32,994 bases of DNA from an uncultured Bacteroidales bacterium (lineage in GTDB: Bacteria; Bacteroidota; Bacteroidia; Bacteroidales; P3): NCBI GenBank assembly GCA_900318175.1, contig ONJQ01000027.1, forward strand, positions 1 to 32,994, written 5' to 3'. A program made the position numbers and the translations under genes. The notes under the pieces were generated by a model that did not search any database, had not been told where the DNA came from, and saw only the letters and a list, made by a program, of their open reading frames with translations. Positions 24,970-32,994 of the stretch are shown one piece after another. Each line of letters opens with the position of its first letter. The first letter of the stretch is position 1.

Positions 24970-26406
24970 ATGAAAAACAGCTGTCTGCTATACACGCTCG
25001 TGGCATCGGTATTCTTGATGCTGATCAGTGGTTCGCTGCTGACCACGGGCATGTTTATGGACGGCTTGATTTACGGCAATGTGGCGGACAACATGGCATC
25101 GGGCCTTTGCACCTTCTGGCACCCGATGCACTCGCCGTCGCTCCATGCCGACTTCTACGAGCACCCCCCGTTAGTGATGGGGTTGCTGGCACTGTTCTAC
25201 AAGGTGCTGGGCACCCATGTGTGGGTGACGCGCCTGTTTACCATGGTCACCACGGTGCTCACAGCCTGGCTGACGGTGAGGCTGTGGGTGCGCCTGGGCT
25301 ACGAACGCCGTACGGGATGGCTGCCGCTGTTGCTGTGGGTGCTGATTCCCGCCATGACGCGCAACGCCCACGACAATATGCTGGAGTGCACCATGGTCAT
25401 CTTTGTCCTGGCCGCAGTGCTATGTCTGCTGCACTATGACTCGCGGCGCAGACTGCTGTGGGCTGCCGCCGGAGGCGCGATGCTCTATTGCGCTTTCCTC
25501 TGCAAAGGGTTCACGGGGCTGTACCCCTTCGCACTGCCCGCCATTGTGTGGGTGGTGGACCTCTGCTCATGCCGACACCGACATGCAGGGCGCGCCCTGC
25601 TGATGGCCGTGGCGGACACGCTGATGGCCGTGGGAGCCTTTGCCGTGTGCATGGCTACCACGGGGTTGTTGTTCCCCGAGTCGGTACACTACTTCGAGCA
25701 GTATATGACCCATCAGGTGCTGAGCAACCTGGACACCCCCATTGTCAGCAACCGCTGGACCATTGTGTGGAACTTCATTGAGCAGACCCTCATCGTGTGG
25801 GGCGTTGCGTTGGTGGTGTTGGTCATCGCTCATGCCCAAAGGAGGGAGCGCGTCGTGCTGCGCTCCGACTGGCGCAACTTTGCCATCTGCCTGCTTGTTG
25901 CCCTCAGCGGGGTGCTGCCCATCGCCATCAGCTTGAAGCAGCACGGCTTCTACATCTTGACGGTCTACCCCATCGTGGCCGTAGGAGCGGGAGCGCTGGT
26001 GCAGGGGCCTGTAAAGGCCTGGATGGAGGGCGGCGGCAAAAGGCTGCGTACGGCCTTGGCGATGCTGACTGTGCTGGCCGTGACGGGAGCCGTGGTGCTG
26101 AATGCCATGCACTATGGGCAGCCCGGGCGCGACGTGGCCATGCAGCAGGACATGCAGCAGATTGTCCCACAGGTGGCCGAAGGCGAACAGGTGGGCATAC
26201 CCATGAGCCTGGCACAGGAGTGGAGCCTCTATGCCTACTACTACCGCGAAAAGCACATAGACCTGACGCGCATAGACCTGCAGAACCTGCCCGAAGCGCT
26301 GCCCCGACACCTGCTCACCGACGGGCGCGACGCTGTGCCGCAGGAGCTGTACACCGAGAAAACACTTGCCACAAGGCAATACAAACTATACGAATTGAAA
26401 CAATAA
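24970..26406 (+). CDS. GT39/ArnT-like integral membrane glycosyltransferase
   Basis: The 478-aa protein has roughly 10-12 hydrophobic segments. It resembles polyprenyl-phosphate-dependent glycosyltransferases of the PMT/ArnT type: an acidic residue in the first periplasmic loop (MDGLIYGNVADNM, D31), YEHPPL (63-68, equivalent to the K-P-P-L motif) and TRLFTMVTT. The C-terminal 90 residues form a soluble tail. Such enzymes move a sugar from a lipid carrier to lipid A, a protein or a glycan; the acceptor here is unknown. It lies between two tRNA synthetase genes with gaps of 4 and 14 bases, suggesting operon packing rather than a shared function. Confidence 0.8.
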   Translation: MKNSCLLYTLVASVFLMLISGSLLTTGMFMDGLIYGNVADNMASGLCTFWHPMHSPSLHADFYEHPPLVMGLLALFYKVLGTHVWVTRLFTMVTTVLTAWLTVRLWVRLGYERRTGWLPLLLWVLIPAMTRNAHDNMLECTMVIFVLAAVLCLLHYDSRRRLLWAAAGGAMLYCAFLCKGFTGLYPFALPAIVWVVDLCSCRHRHAGRALLMAVADTLMAVGAFAVCMATTGLLFPESVHYFEQYMTHQVLSNLDTPIVSNRWTIVWNFIEQTLIVWGVALVVLVIAHAQRRERVVLRSDWRNFAICLLVALSGVLPIAISLKQHGFYILTVYPIVAVGAGALVQGPVKAWMEGGGKRLRTALAMLTVLAVTGAVVLNAMHYGQPGRDVAMQQDMQQIVPQVAEGEQVGIPMSLAQEWSLYAYYYREKHIDLTRIDLQNLPEALPRHLLTDGRDAVPQELYTEKTLATRQYKLYELKQ

Positions 26407-26420
26407 AAAAACAATAATAG

Positions 26421-28904
26421 ATGAAAATATCGTACAAATGGCTGCGTGAGTACGTCGACACCGACCTCACCCCCAACGAACTTGACGAATTGCTCACCTT
26501 CAGCGGACTGGAGATTGAAGGCGTAGAGAAGGTAGAAAGCATCAAAGGCGGACTGGAGCACGTGGTGATAGCCCAAGTGCTGACCTGCGAGCCCCACCCG
26601 GACAGCGACCACCTGCACCTCACCACCGTCGATGTGGGCACGGGCACACCCCTCAACATCGTCTGCGGAGCCCCCAATGTGGCTGCCGGGCAGAAAGTAG
26701 TGTGTGCACAGATTGGCACCAAGATTTACACCTCCGACACCGAGTTTTACGAGATCAAGAAAGGCAAGCTTCGTGGCGCAGTGAGCGAGGGCATGCTCTG
26801 CGCCGCCGACGAGCTGCAGTTAGGTTCAGACCATGCCGGCATCATGGTCCTGCCGGACGACGCCCTGGTGGGAATGCCCGCCAAGGAGTATTTTCATCTG
26901 GAAGAGGACTACACCCTTGAGGTGGCCATCACCGCCAACCGCAGCGATGCCACCAGCCACATCGGTGTGGCCCGCGACGTGGTGGCCGTGCTCAACACAC
27001 GCAACCATGCCGACAAGCACATCAACTGGCCGCAGGTTGCCGACCTCTCATCCGCCAAGGGCGAAGGCGGCATCCGCGTCACCGTCGAGGAGCCTGAACT
27101 CTGCCCCCGATACACAGGCATCACCTTGGAGAATGTCCATGTGGCCGACTCGCCGGACTGGCTGCAGAACAAGCTCCGCACCGTGGGCATCCGTCCCATC
27201 AACAACGTGGTCGACATCACCAACTTCGTGCTCATGGAAGTGGGCCAGCCCCTCCACGCCTTCAATGCCGACATGATTGCCGGCAACCACGTGGTGGTGC
27301 GCACCCTGCCGCAGGACACCCCCTTCGTCACCCTCGACGGCGTAGAGCGCAAGCTGGACCGTCGCGACCTTATGATATGCAATGAAGAGGAGGGCATGTG
27401 CATTGCGGGCGTTTTTGGCGGCGAGAAGAGCGGCGTCACTGCCGACACCACACGCGTCTTCTTGGAGAGTGCCTACTTCAACCCCGTCAGCATCCGCAAG
27501 ACCAGCAAGCGCCACGGCCTGAAGACCGATGCCTCCTTCCGCTACGAGCGTGGCTGCGACCCCAACATCACCCGCTGGGCGCTGCAACGTGCCGTCTACC
27601 TGATGCAGGAGCTGGCAGGAGCCACTGTGGCCTCCCCCGTCATTGACCTCTACCCCACCCCCATTGAACGTGCGCAAGTCGACATCGACTTCAACCGCGT
27701 CTTCAGCCTCATCGGCCAGAGCATTCCCATTGATGCCATCCGCACCGCCCTCGTGTCGCTCGACATTGAAATTGAGAGCCAGACCGACGAGGGTATGACC
27801 CTCTTAGTGCCCACCTGCAAAGTCGACGTCACGCGCGAATGCGATATTGTGGAAGAAATCATGCGCATCTACGGCTACAACAACATACACGTAGACGAGC
27901 GCATCAGCAGCTGCCTCAGCTTCGGTGCCAAACCCAACCCCAACAAGTTGCAGAACACCGTCAGCGACCTGCTCACCTACAACGGCTTCAGCGAGATTAT
28001 GAACAACTCGCTCACCAAAGCCGAATATTACGAGAACAATCCCGACTTCGACGCTGCCCGGAGCATCCACATCCTCAACCCCCTCAGCAAAGAGCTCAAC
28101 GTCATGCGCCAGACACTCCTCTACAGCGGTTTGGAGTGCATAGTGCGCAACCTCAACTACAAAATCCACGACCAGAAGCTATACGAGTTTGGCCGCACCT
28201 ACCAGATTTCCGCTGAAGGCCTTGCCGACACCAACAGCGAGATGCCTGTCACCAAGAAATATATCGAGACACCGCACCTCTCCCTCTTCATGACCGGCAA
28301 CGCCGAGCCCGAAAACTGGAAGACCAAGTCCGCACCCGTCGACTTCTACCACCTCAAGGCGCAAGTCACCAATATCCTGCGCCGCATGCGCGTCAACTTC
28401 ACCCGTCTGCAGATTGTCCCTGCCACAGAGCAATACTATGCCGAAGGCCTTGCCTACGTGTTCCGCGACAGCCACAAGACCCTCTGCACCCTGGGCCGCC
28501 TGAAACGCGACACCCTCAAGCGCATGGACTGCAAGCAAGAGGTCTTCTATGCCGACATAGATTGGTCCCTCATCCTCAAGAGCTACCCCACCAAGGAGGT
28601 GCAATACGCCGAGATACCCAAGTATCCCGAAGTGCGCCGCGACCTTGCCCTCATCCTCGACAGCAAAGTCGCCTTTGCCCAGATTGAGCAGGTGGCCTAC
28701 AACACCGAGAAGAAAATCCTCAAGCGCGTCAGCCTCTTCGACGTCTACAACGGCAAAGGCATTACCGAAGGCATGAAATCCTACGCGGTCAGCTTCATTC
28801 TTCAGGACAAGGACAAGACCCTCACCGACAAGCAGATTGAAGCCGTCATGTCCAAGCTGCAAAAGAACCTCGAAACCCAGCTGGGTGCTAAAATACGTCA
28901 ATAA
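26421..28904 (+). CDS. pheT: phenylalanyl-tRNA synthetase beta subunit
   Basis: PheT forms the alpha2-beta2 PheRS that charges tRNA-Phe. The 827-aa protein begins MKISYKWLREYVD and has the tRNA-binding EMAP-like domain (about 40-155, EPHPDSDHLHLTTVDVG). The B3/4 editing domain follows, including ITANRSDATSHIGVARD, INNVVDITNFV and IAGVFGGEKSGV. Next come B5 (VDVTRECDIVEEIMRIYGYNNI) and the catalytic-like core. The C-terminal anticodon-binding domain starts near YPEVRRDLALIL. The length is typical. No pheS is in the window, so the two subunits are encoded apart, as in some other Bacteroidota. It is separated by seven bases from the next gene. Confidence 0.97.
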   Translation: MKISYKWLREYVDTDLTPNELDELLTFSGLEIEGVEKVESIKGGLEHVVIAQVLTCEPHPDSDHLHLTTVDVGTGTPLNIVCGAPNVAAGQKVVCAQIGTKIYTSDTEFYEIKKGKLRGAVSEGMLCAADELQLGSDHAGIMVLPDDALVGMPAKEYFHLEEDYTLEVAITANRSDATSHIGVARDVVAVLNTRNHADKHINWPQVADLSSAKGEGGIRVTVEEPELCPRYTGITLENVHVADSPDWLQNKLRTVGIRPINNVVDITNFVLMEVGQPLHAFNADMIAGNHVVVRTLPQDTPFVTLDGVERKLDRRDLMICNEEEGMCIAGVFGGEKSGVTADTTRVFLESAYFNPVSIRKTSKRHGLKTDASFRYERGCDPNITRWALQRAVYLMQELAGATVASPVIDLYPTPIERAQVDIDFNRVFSLIGQSIPIDAIRTALVSLDIEIESQTDEGMTLLVPTCKVDVTRECDIVEEIMRIYGYNNIHVDERISSCLSFGAKPNPNKLQNTVSDLLTYNGFSEIMNNSLTKAEYYENNPDFDAARSIHILNPLSKELNVMRQTLLYSGLECIVRNLNYKIHDQKLYEFGRTYQISAEGLADTNSEMPVTKKYIETPHLSLFMTGNAEPENWKTKSAPVDFYHLKAQVTNILRRMRVNFTRLQIVPATEQYYAEGLAYVFRDSHKTLCTLGRLKRDTLKRMDCKQEVFYADIDWSLILKSYPTKEVQYAEIPKYPEVRRDLALILDSKVAFAQIEQVAYNTEKKILKRVSLFDVYNGKGITEGMKSYAVSFILQDKDKTLTDKQIEAVMSKLQKNLETQLGAKIRQ

Positions 28905-28911
28905 GAAAGCC

Positions 28912-29367
28912 ATGGCAGCCAGCACACCCAACACCCGCGAGGCTTTCCGCCGCAAAGGACTGCTTGCCTACAGTCCCCGCGTGCTCCTTGCCCTCGAACA
29001 GGCCATCGGAGGCAGCAAAGACTTCTTCCAATGGCTCGTCTCCGCGGGCTATACGGAGCTGGCCGCCTTCAGCAACTTCCTTCAGGACGATGTCGAAGCC
29101 GAGCAGTGGCTCGTACAGCACAACTACCACTGGCTCGGCCTCCTCAGCCACGCCATCGACGGCGACCCGCGGGCACGCCTATGGGTGCAGCGCAACCTCC
29201 ACGAGGCCAACCTCATGTTCGCCCTCGCCTGTCGCAAGGACGACAAAGCCGTCTCCTGGCTCAAATTCATGAAACTCGACATCCTTCTGCGCCTTGCCAA
29301 CCAAGTGGCAGCCCTCCGCAACAAACAAGAACTCGATGCCAGTTTCCCATACAAAATGCGATTCTAA
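28912..29367 (+). CDS. conserved-looking small helical protein of unknown function
   Basis: The 151-aa protein starts MAASTPNTREAF. The frame extends back into pheT, but this ATG, seven bases after the pheT stop, fits operon spacing. It is predicted soluble and helix-rich, with many Leu/Ala and Trp residues. Two loosely similar helical segments are seen (FFQWLVSAGYTELAAF near 43-58 and AEQWLVQHNYHWLGLL near 66-81), suggesting short helical repeats as in ankyrin- or HEAT-like proteins; this is only a visual impression. No known family was recognised. It ends four bases before the pseudouridine synthase gene, so it could act in RNA or translation processes. Confidence 0.8.
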   Translation: MAASTPNTREAFRRKGLLAYSPRVLLALEQAIGGSKDFFQWLVSAGYTELAAFSNFLQDDVEAEQWLVQHNYHWLGLLSHAIDGDPRARLWVQRNLHEANLMFALACRKDDKAVSWLKFMKLDILLRLANQVAALRNKQELDASFPYKMRF

Positions 29368-29371
29368 CACA

Positions 29372-30433
29372 ATGGAAAAAGACAATAACTTCAAGTCCTC
29401 CCGCCGTTCGCAAGGCGGCAAGAGCAACGACCAGAAACCCTATTCCCGCCCTGCACGCAGTGGCAATCGTCCCTTCCGCAAGGAGGGCGACAAGCCTTTC
29501 CACAAAGACGGAGAGAAACCTTTCCGCAAGGAGGGTGACAAGCCTTTCCGCAAGGAGGGCGAGAGACCCTTCCGCAAGGAGGGTGACAAGCCTGCAACCA
29601 AAAGCCCGCGCACAGAGCGACCCTCAACCGCCAAGGCCCCTCGCGTCAAGGACCCTAACCGTCCCAAGCGCCATCCCGTGCCCAAGGTGAAGACCCCGCC
29701 GCCGACACCCAAGCCCTATGACGGCACCACCCGCCTCAACAAATTCATTGCCAACGCTGGCATCTGCTCCCGCCGCGAGGCGGACAAGCTCATTGCCGCG
29801 GGCAGCATCACCGTCAACGGCAAAGTAGTCACCGAGATGGGCTTCCAAGTGCATGAAGGGGATGTTGTCAACTACGGCGGTGAGAACCTCCGTTCCGAGC
29901 GCAAACGCTATTTCCTCCTCAACAAGCCCAAAGGCTTCATCACCACCCTGGACGACCCGCAGGAGCGCCAAACGGTCATGATGCTTATCGACGGGGCATG
30001 CCCTGAGCGCATATACCCCGTAGGACGGCTGGACCGCAACACCACCGGTCTCCTCCTCTTCACCAACGACGGAGACCTGGCACGCCACCTCACCCACCCC
30101 TCCACAGGTGTCTACAAAATCTACCAAGTAGAGCTGGACCGTGCCGTCACCCGCGAAGACATGCGCCGAATGCTGGAAGGCATAGAGCTTGAGGACGGCC
30201 CCATCCACGTCGACGACATCCAGTACGTGCAAGGTCTCAACGACAAGCGTGTGGTAGGGGTGGAACTCCACTCCGGCAAAAACCGCATTGTCCGCCGTAT
30301 CTTCGAGCATCTCGGCTACAATGTCCACAAACTGGATCGCACCGTCTTTGCCGGACTCACCAAGAAAGACCTGCCTCGCGGCCACTACCGCGAACTGACA
30401 GAAAAAGAAGTTGGATACCTAAAAATGATTTAA
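29372..30433 (+). CDS. rluB: RluB/RsuA-family pseudouridine synthase with repeat-rich N-terminus
   Basis: The 353-aa enzyme isomerises a uridine in rRNA to pseudouridine. Residues 1-118 are a basic, disordered extension holding five octapeptide repeats (35-74, consensus FRKEGDKP). An S4 RNA-binding domain follows (119-165, TRLNKFIANAGICSRREAD). The catalytic motif is GRLDRNTTGLLLFTNDG with D221, and the C-terminus has SGKNRIVRRIFEHLGY. RluB (23S U2605) is the best guess; RsuA and RluE/F are related alternatives. Basic Lys/Arg extensions of this kind are common in Bacteroidota homologues. The ATG at 29372 is chosen because the upstream frame overlaps the previous gene. Its stop overlaps the next start by one base. 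Confidence 0.9.
   Translation: MEKDNNFKSSRRSQGGKSNDQKPYSRPARSGNRPFRKEGDKPFHKDGEKPFRKEGDKPFRKEGERPFRKEGDKPATKSPRTERPSTAKAPRVKDPNRPKRHPVPKVKTPPPTPKPYDGTTRLNKFIANAGICSRREADKLIAAGSITVNGKVVTEMGFQVHEGDVVNYGGENLRSERKRYFLLNKPKGFITTLDDPQERQTVMMLIDGACPERIYPVGRLDRNTTGLLLFTNDGDLARHLTHPSTGVYKIYQVELDRAVTREDMRRMLEGIELEDGPIHVDDIQYVQGLNDKRVVGVELHSGKNRIVRRIFEHLGYNVHKLDRTVFAGLTKKDLPRGHYRELTEKEVGYLKMI
29474..29593 (+). repeat. five 24-bp in-frame tandem repeats in the pseudouridine synthase gene
   Basis: Five 24-base units encode variants of FRKEGDKP (FHKDGEKP and FRKEGERP are the two divergent ones). The DNA units are nearly identical, so copy number could change by slippage without breaking the frame. Confidence 0.85.
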
Positions 30434-31137
30434 TGGCAGCCAAGCTCATACTCTTCCCCGTGCCCATAGGCGACAGTCCTGTCGACCTCGCCCTGCCTAC
30501 TTACAACCGCGACATGCTCAACACTTGCCGCCACTTCATCGTCGAGGACACCCGCACCGCGCGCCGCAATCTGAAGCGCATGGGCTACGACGGCAACATC
30601 GACGAGACCATCTTCCTTGAACTCAACGAGCACACCGCAGAGACCGACATCCTGCACTATCTCGACCCCGTGGCCGAAGGACACAACGTAGGCCTCATGA
30701 GCGAAGCCGGCCTTCCCTGCATTGCCGACCCCGGCAGCCTCATCACCGCCATGGCCCACCGTCAGGGCATTGAAATCCTGCCCCTCGTAGGGCCTTCAAG
30801 CATCTTCCTGGCCCTCATGGCCTCGGGCTTCAACGGGCAGAACTTCGCCTTTAACGGCTATCCGCCCATCGACGGCAACAAACTGGCCGTAAGCCTCAAA
30901 AACATCGAGACACACATCTACCGCGACAGCCAGACCCAAATATTCATCGAAGCCCCCTACCGCAACGACAAGCTGCTGGCCTTCTTCGCTGCGCGCCTCA
31001 TGCCCACCACACGCATCTGCGTGGCCTGCGACCTCACACTTCCCACCCAGTACATCCGTACGCGCATGGCCCGTCTCTGGCTAACGGACCCGCCGCAACT
31101 CCACAAACGGCCTGCCATCTTTCTCCTTTACAAATAA
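30433..31137 (+). CDS. RsmI-like SAM-dependent methyltransferase (tetrapyrrole methylase fold)
   Basis: The 234-aa protein has the RsmI pattern: LILFPVPIGD (5-14), EDTRTARR (38-45), NEHTAETDI (65-73), EAGLPCIADPG (91-101) and GPSSIFLALMASG (120-132). RsmI methylates the ribose of C1402 in 16S rRNA. This protein is shorter than standard RsmI (about 280 aa), lacks the usual C-terminal extension and ends LWLTDPPQLHKRPAIFLLYK. It may be the second, short RsmI-like paralogue seen in Bacteroidota, so no gene symbol is given. Its ATG overlaps the preceding stop by one base, so translation is coupled to the pseudouridine synthase. Both probably act on rRNA. Confidence 0.85.
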   Translation: MAAKLILFPVPIGDSPVDLALPTYNRDMLNTCRHFIVEDTRTARRNLKRMGYDGNIDETIFLELNEHTAETDILHYLDPVAEGHNVGLMSEAGLPCIADPGSLITAMAHRQGIEILPLVGPSSIFLALMASGFNGQNFAFNGYPPIDGNKLAVSLKNIETHIYRDSQTQIFIEAPYRNDKLLAFFAARLMPTTRICVACDLTLPTQYIRTRMARLWLTDPPQLHKRPAIFLLYK

Positions 31138-31181
31138 GCACAAACAACAAACAATAATTACAAACATATAAATCAAACAAC

Positions 31182-32387
31182 ATGAAAAAATTCGATCCCG
31201 CAACAGCCATCCAGCGTCTGGACGGCCGTGATGCCAACCGCGGCGTCAACCCCGCCATTTGCGACAGCGCAACCTTCACCTTTCCTGAGGCACACCTCAT
31301 GACCGAGACCTTCCACGGCGAAACCGAAGGCTACTTCCTCTACAGCCGCCACTGGAACCCCTCGAACCTCGCCCTCTGCCAGGCTCTCGCAGCCATGGAA
31401 GGCACCGAGGCCGCTTGGGTGACCGGCTCCGGCCTGGCAGCCATCACCAGCGCCCTCATCCACGAAGTAAAAGCCGGCGACCACATCGTCAGCTCCATGA
31501 CCACCTATGGCGGCACCTTCGCCTTCATGGCCAACTACCTGAAAAAGTTCAACGTTGAGACCACCTTCGTCAACATGCAGGACCTCAACGCTGTGAAGAA
31601 AGCCCTCGCCGAGCATCCCAACACCAAGGTTGTCTACACCGAGACCATGAACAACCCCCTGCTCCGCATCGCCAACATTCCCGAACTGAGCAAGATGGCT
31701 CATGCCGCAGGTGCCAAGCTCATCGTCGACAACACCTTCACCCCGATGATTTTCAGCCCCTGCCAGCTGGGCGCCGACGTCACCGTCTACTCCATGACCA
31801 AGTACGTCAACGGCACCAACGACTGCGTGGCCGGTGCTATCTGCGGCTCGGCTGAGTATATCAACAGCCTCATCGATGTCAACACGGGCACCTGCATGCT
31901 CCTTGGCCCTGTGCTGGACCCCATGCGCTCCGCCTCCATCAACAAGAACCTCCACACCCTTCATATCCGCATGAAAAAGCACGGCGAGAACGCCATGTAC
32001 CTTGCCAAGCGTTTCAAAGAGGTGGGATTCAAATACAACTACCCCGGACTGCCCGAGCACCCCGACTACGAGCTCTTCAACAGCATGTGCAATGAAGGCT
32101 ACGGCTACGGCGGCATGATCAGCATCGACATGGGCACTGCCGAGAAGGCCAGCCGTATCATGGAGATCATGCAGAACAAGGGCGTCGGCTACCTCGCCGT
32201 CAGCCTCGGCTACTTCAAGACCCTCTTCAGCAACAGCGGCAAGAGCACCAGCAGCGAAGTGCCCGAAGAGATTCAGAAGGAGATGGGCATGAGCGAAGGC
32301 CTCATCCGCTTCAGCATGGGTCTGGACAACGACATCGAAGCCACCTTCCAACTCATCAAAGAGTCGGTCGAAGAGAGCAACCGATAA
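31182..32387 (+). CDS. Cys/Met-metabolism PLP enzyme (trans-sulfuration family)
   Basis: The 401-aa protein belongs to the family of cystathionine gamma-synthase, O-acetylhomoserine sulfhydrylase and methionine gamma-lyase. Motifs seen are YSRHWNPS (54-61, phosphate contacts from the partner subunit), TGSGLAAI (81-88), DNTFTP (183-188) and the cofactor lysine K207 in YSMTKYVNG. The active-site cysteine that marks methionine gamma-lyase (Y-G-C-T-F-A-F) is glycine here (YGGTFAF, G111). This argues for a synthase or sulfhydrylase, but the exact reaction cannot be fixed. It lies 44 bases after the RsmI-like gene and is followed by a hairpin. Confidence 0.88.
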   Translation: MKKFDPATAIQRLDGRDANRGVNPAICDSATFTFPEAHLMTETFHGETEGYFLYSRHWNPSNLALCQALAAMEGTEAAWVTGSGLAAITSALIHEVKAGDHIVSSMTTYGGTFAFMANYLKKFNVETTFVNMQDLNAVKKALAEHPNTKVVYTETMNNPLLRIANIPELSKMAHAAGAKLIVDNTFTPMIFSPCQLGADVTVYSMTKYVNGTNDCVAGAICGSAEYINSLIDVNTGTCMLLGPVLDPMRSASINKNLHTLHIRMKKHGENAMYLAKRFKEVGFKYNYPGLPEHPDYELFNSMCNEGYGYGGMISIDMGTAEKASRIMEIMQNKGVGYLAVSLGYFKTLFSNSGKSTSSEVPEEIQKEMGMSEGLIRFSMGLDNDIEATFQLIKESVEESNR

Positions 32388-32415
32388 ACCCGGTCCTATA
32401 GCGACAAAACACCTG

Positions 32416-32447
32416 CGGGTGCGAAAGGTTGCGGCCTTTCGCACCCG
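32416..32447 (+). terminator. 13-bp hairpin, probable terminator of the glnS unit
   Basis: Bases 32416-32428 pair perfectly with 32435-32447 around a six-base loop. The following bases (TCTATTATA) are T/A-rich rather than a pure T-run. The hairpin lies 28 bases after the stop codon. Confidence 0.7.
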
Positions 32448-32580
32448 TCTATTATACCCCGCACACACAAGCCTCAATAACCAACGCACAGCCCACCGCT
32501 CAATCGGGTTTCATTAACCTAACGGGACCCCCAAAATCGGTCAATAGAAAGAATCAAAGCAACAGGGGGGCAATGAATAC
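32448..32580. other. gene-free spacer before the hairpin array
   Basis: No ORF, promoter or strong hairpin is seen here; it separates the terminator from the short-hairpin array. Confidence 0.5.
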
Positions 32581-32974
32581 ATAGCCATCATAGTGCATAA
32601 GGGCTGTTCCCGCAGGGAACAATGGCTATAGGAAGGGGCTCCTTGTAAACCTCACAACCCTATAAGGGTTGCAGCGTTGAAGCATATTGCCACCCCCTAC
32701 GGGGTGGATACAGCACATTATCGTTTTATAAGGGGAGTTTAAACCCTGACTATTGTCTGCCAGTCCTGCGGACTGGTATATCGCTCGGATAATGAAAAAA
32801 AGTCTGATGAGCCATTGGTGTCCAACAAAAGGAATCAGCAATATTATATGTCATGTATTGATTTATGAACGTTTGAGTGTGTCGAAGGCACACAATCCGA
32901 TTAACCCCACGCTGAACACCGTAGGTGTACAGTGTAGGGATATAATGCTCATCCCATGCGTTTAGAACAAACGC
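32581..32974. repeat. array of short perfect hairpins, non-coding
   Basis: Hairpins found by eye are: (1) an outer 8-bp stem 32581-32588/32622-32629 enclosing a 7-bp stem 32605-32611/32615-32621; (2) 7 bp, 32655-32661/32665-32671; (3) 7 bp, 32690-32696/32701-32707; (4) a weak 4-bp pair, 32731-32734/32744-32747; (5) 7 bp, 32760-32766/32770-32776; (6) 7 bp with one G-T, 32877-32883/32887-32893; (7) 5 bp, 32916-32920/32924-32928; (8) 6 bp, 32958-32963/32969-32974. Stems 1 (inner), 2, 5, 6 and 7 have three-base loops. No ORF longer than about 70 codons is convincing. It may be an intergenic mobile repeat or a structured RNA and may continue past the window. Confidence 0.65.
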
Positions 32975-32994
32975 TACAACATAACAATCAACAA

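Noticed and set aside
29474-29593. regular 24-bp repeats resembling a small CRISPR array
   Set aside because: The units are directly adjacent without spacers and are in frame within a pseudouridine synthase gene.
32626-32965. short open frames in the right-end region (32626-32841 minus, 32753-32965 plus)
   Set aside because: They run through the hairpin array, have no motifs and reflect random open frames in a non-coding stretch.

Overview
The window looks like a chromosomal segment of a fairly GC-rich member of the Bacteroidales (Bacteroidota). Supporting signs are several TAnnTTTG promoter elements, few Shine-Dalgarno sequences, signal-peptide-bearing outer-membrane barrels and lipoproteins, a Bacteroidota-style stand-alone four-helix-bundle gene, and dnaA followed by a flavin reductase gene. 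No rRNA, tRNA, CRISPR array, transposase or prophage was seen.

Layout. (1) 1-1529, minus strand: a four-helix-bundle (23S rRNA intervening-sequence family) gene cut by the window edge, a strong inverted repeat, and serC. (2) 1632-2354: a long purine-rich non-coding stretch with a perfect DnaA box, followed by the plus-strand group dnaA - flavin reductase - D-2-hydroxyacid dehydrogenase (2355-5376). (3) 5753-12067, minus strand: outer-membrane barrel, S41 lipoprotein protease, a large protein derived from pyruvate phosphate dikinase (PPDK) that lacks the PEP-binding barrel, a PAP2 phosphatase and endonuclease IV. (4) 12109-19090, plus strand: a unit running from a promoter element to a strong terminator, encoding a coiled-coil lipoprotein, MurL, MurD2, an M20 amidohydrolase and a C69 dipeptidase. 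MurD2-MurL is the alternative route to D-glutamate in peptidoglycan, in which L-Glu is ligated to UDP-MurNAc-L-Ala and then epimerised. (5) 19102-22937: a MATE transporter, then a well-formed promoter, a LEA14-like lipoprotein and two tandemly duplicated small outer-membrane barrels ending in a terminator. (6) 22938-23273: an intergenic region full of inverted repeats that ends in a promoter element. (7) 23274-32447: a tightly packed seven-gene unit with glnS, a GT39-like membrane glycosyltransferase, pheT, an unknown 151-aa protein, an RluB-type pseudouridine synthase with an N-terminal octapeptide repeat, an RsmI-like methyltransferase and a trans-sulfuration PLP enzyme, closed by a hairpin. 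(8) 32581-32974: a gene-free stretch holding a series of about seven or eight short hairpins, mostly with three- or four-base loops.

The most interesting items are the MurL/MurD2 unit, the PPDK-derived protein with a replaced C-terminal half, and the short-hairpin array at the right end. Functional statements rest on motif recognition by eye; no database search was run.
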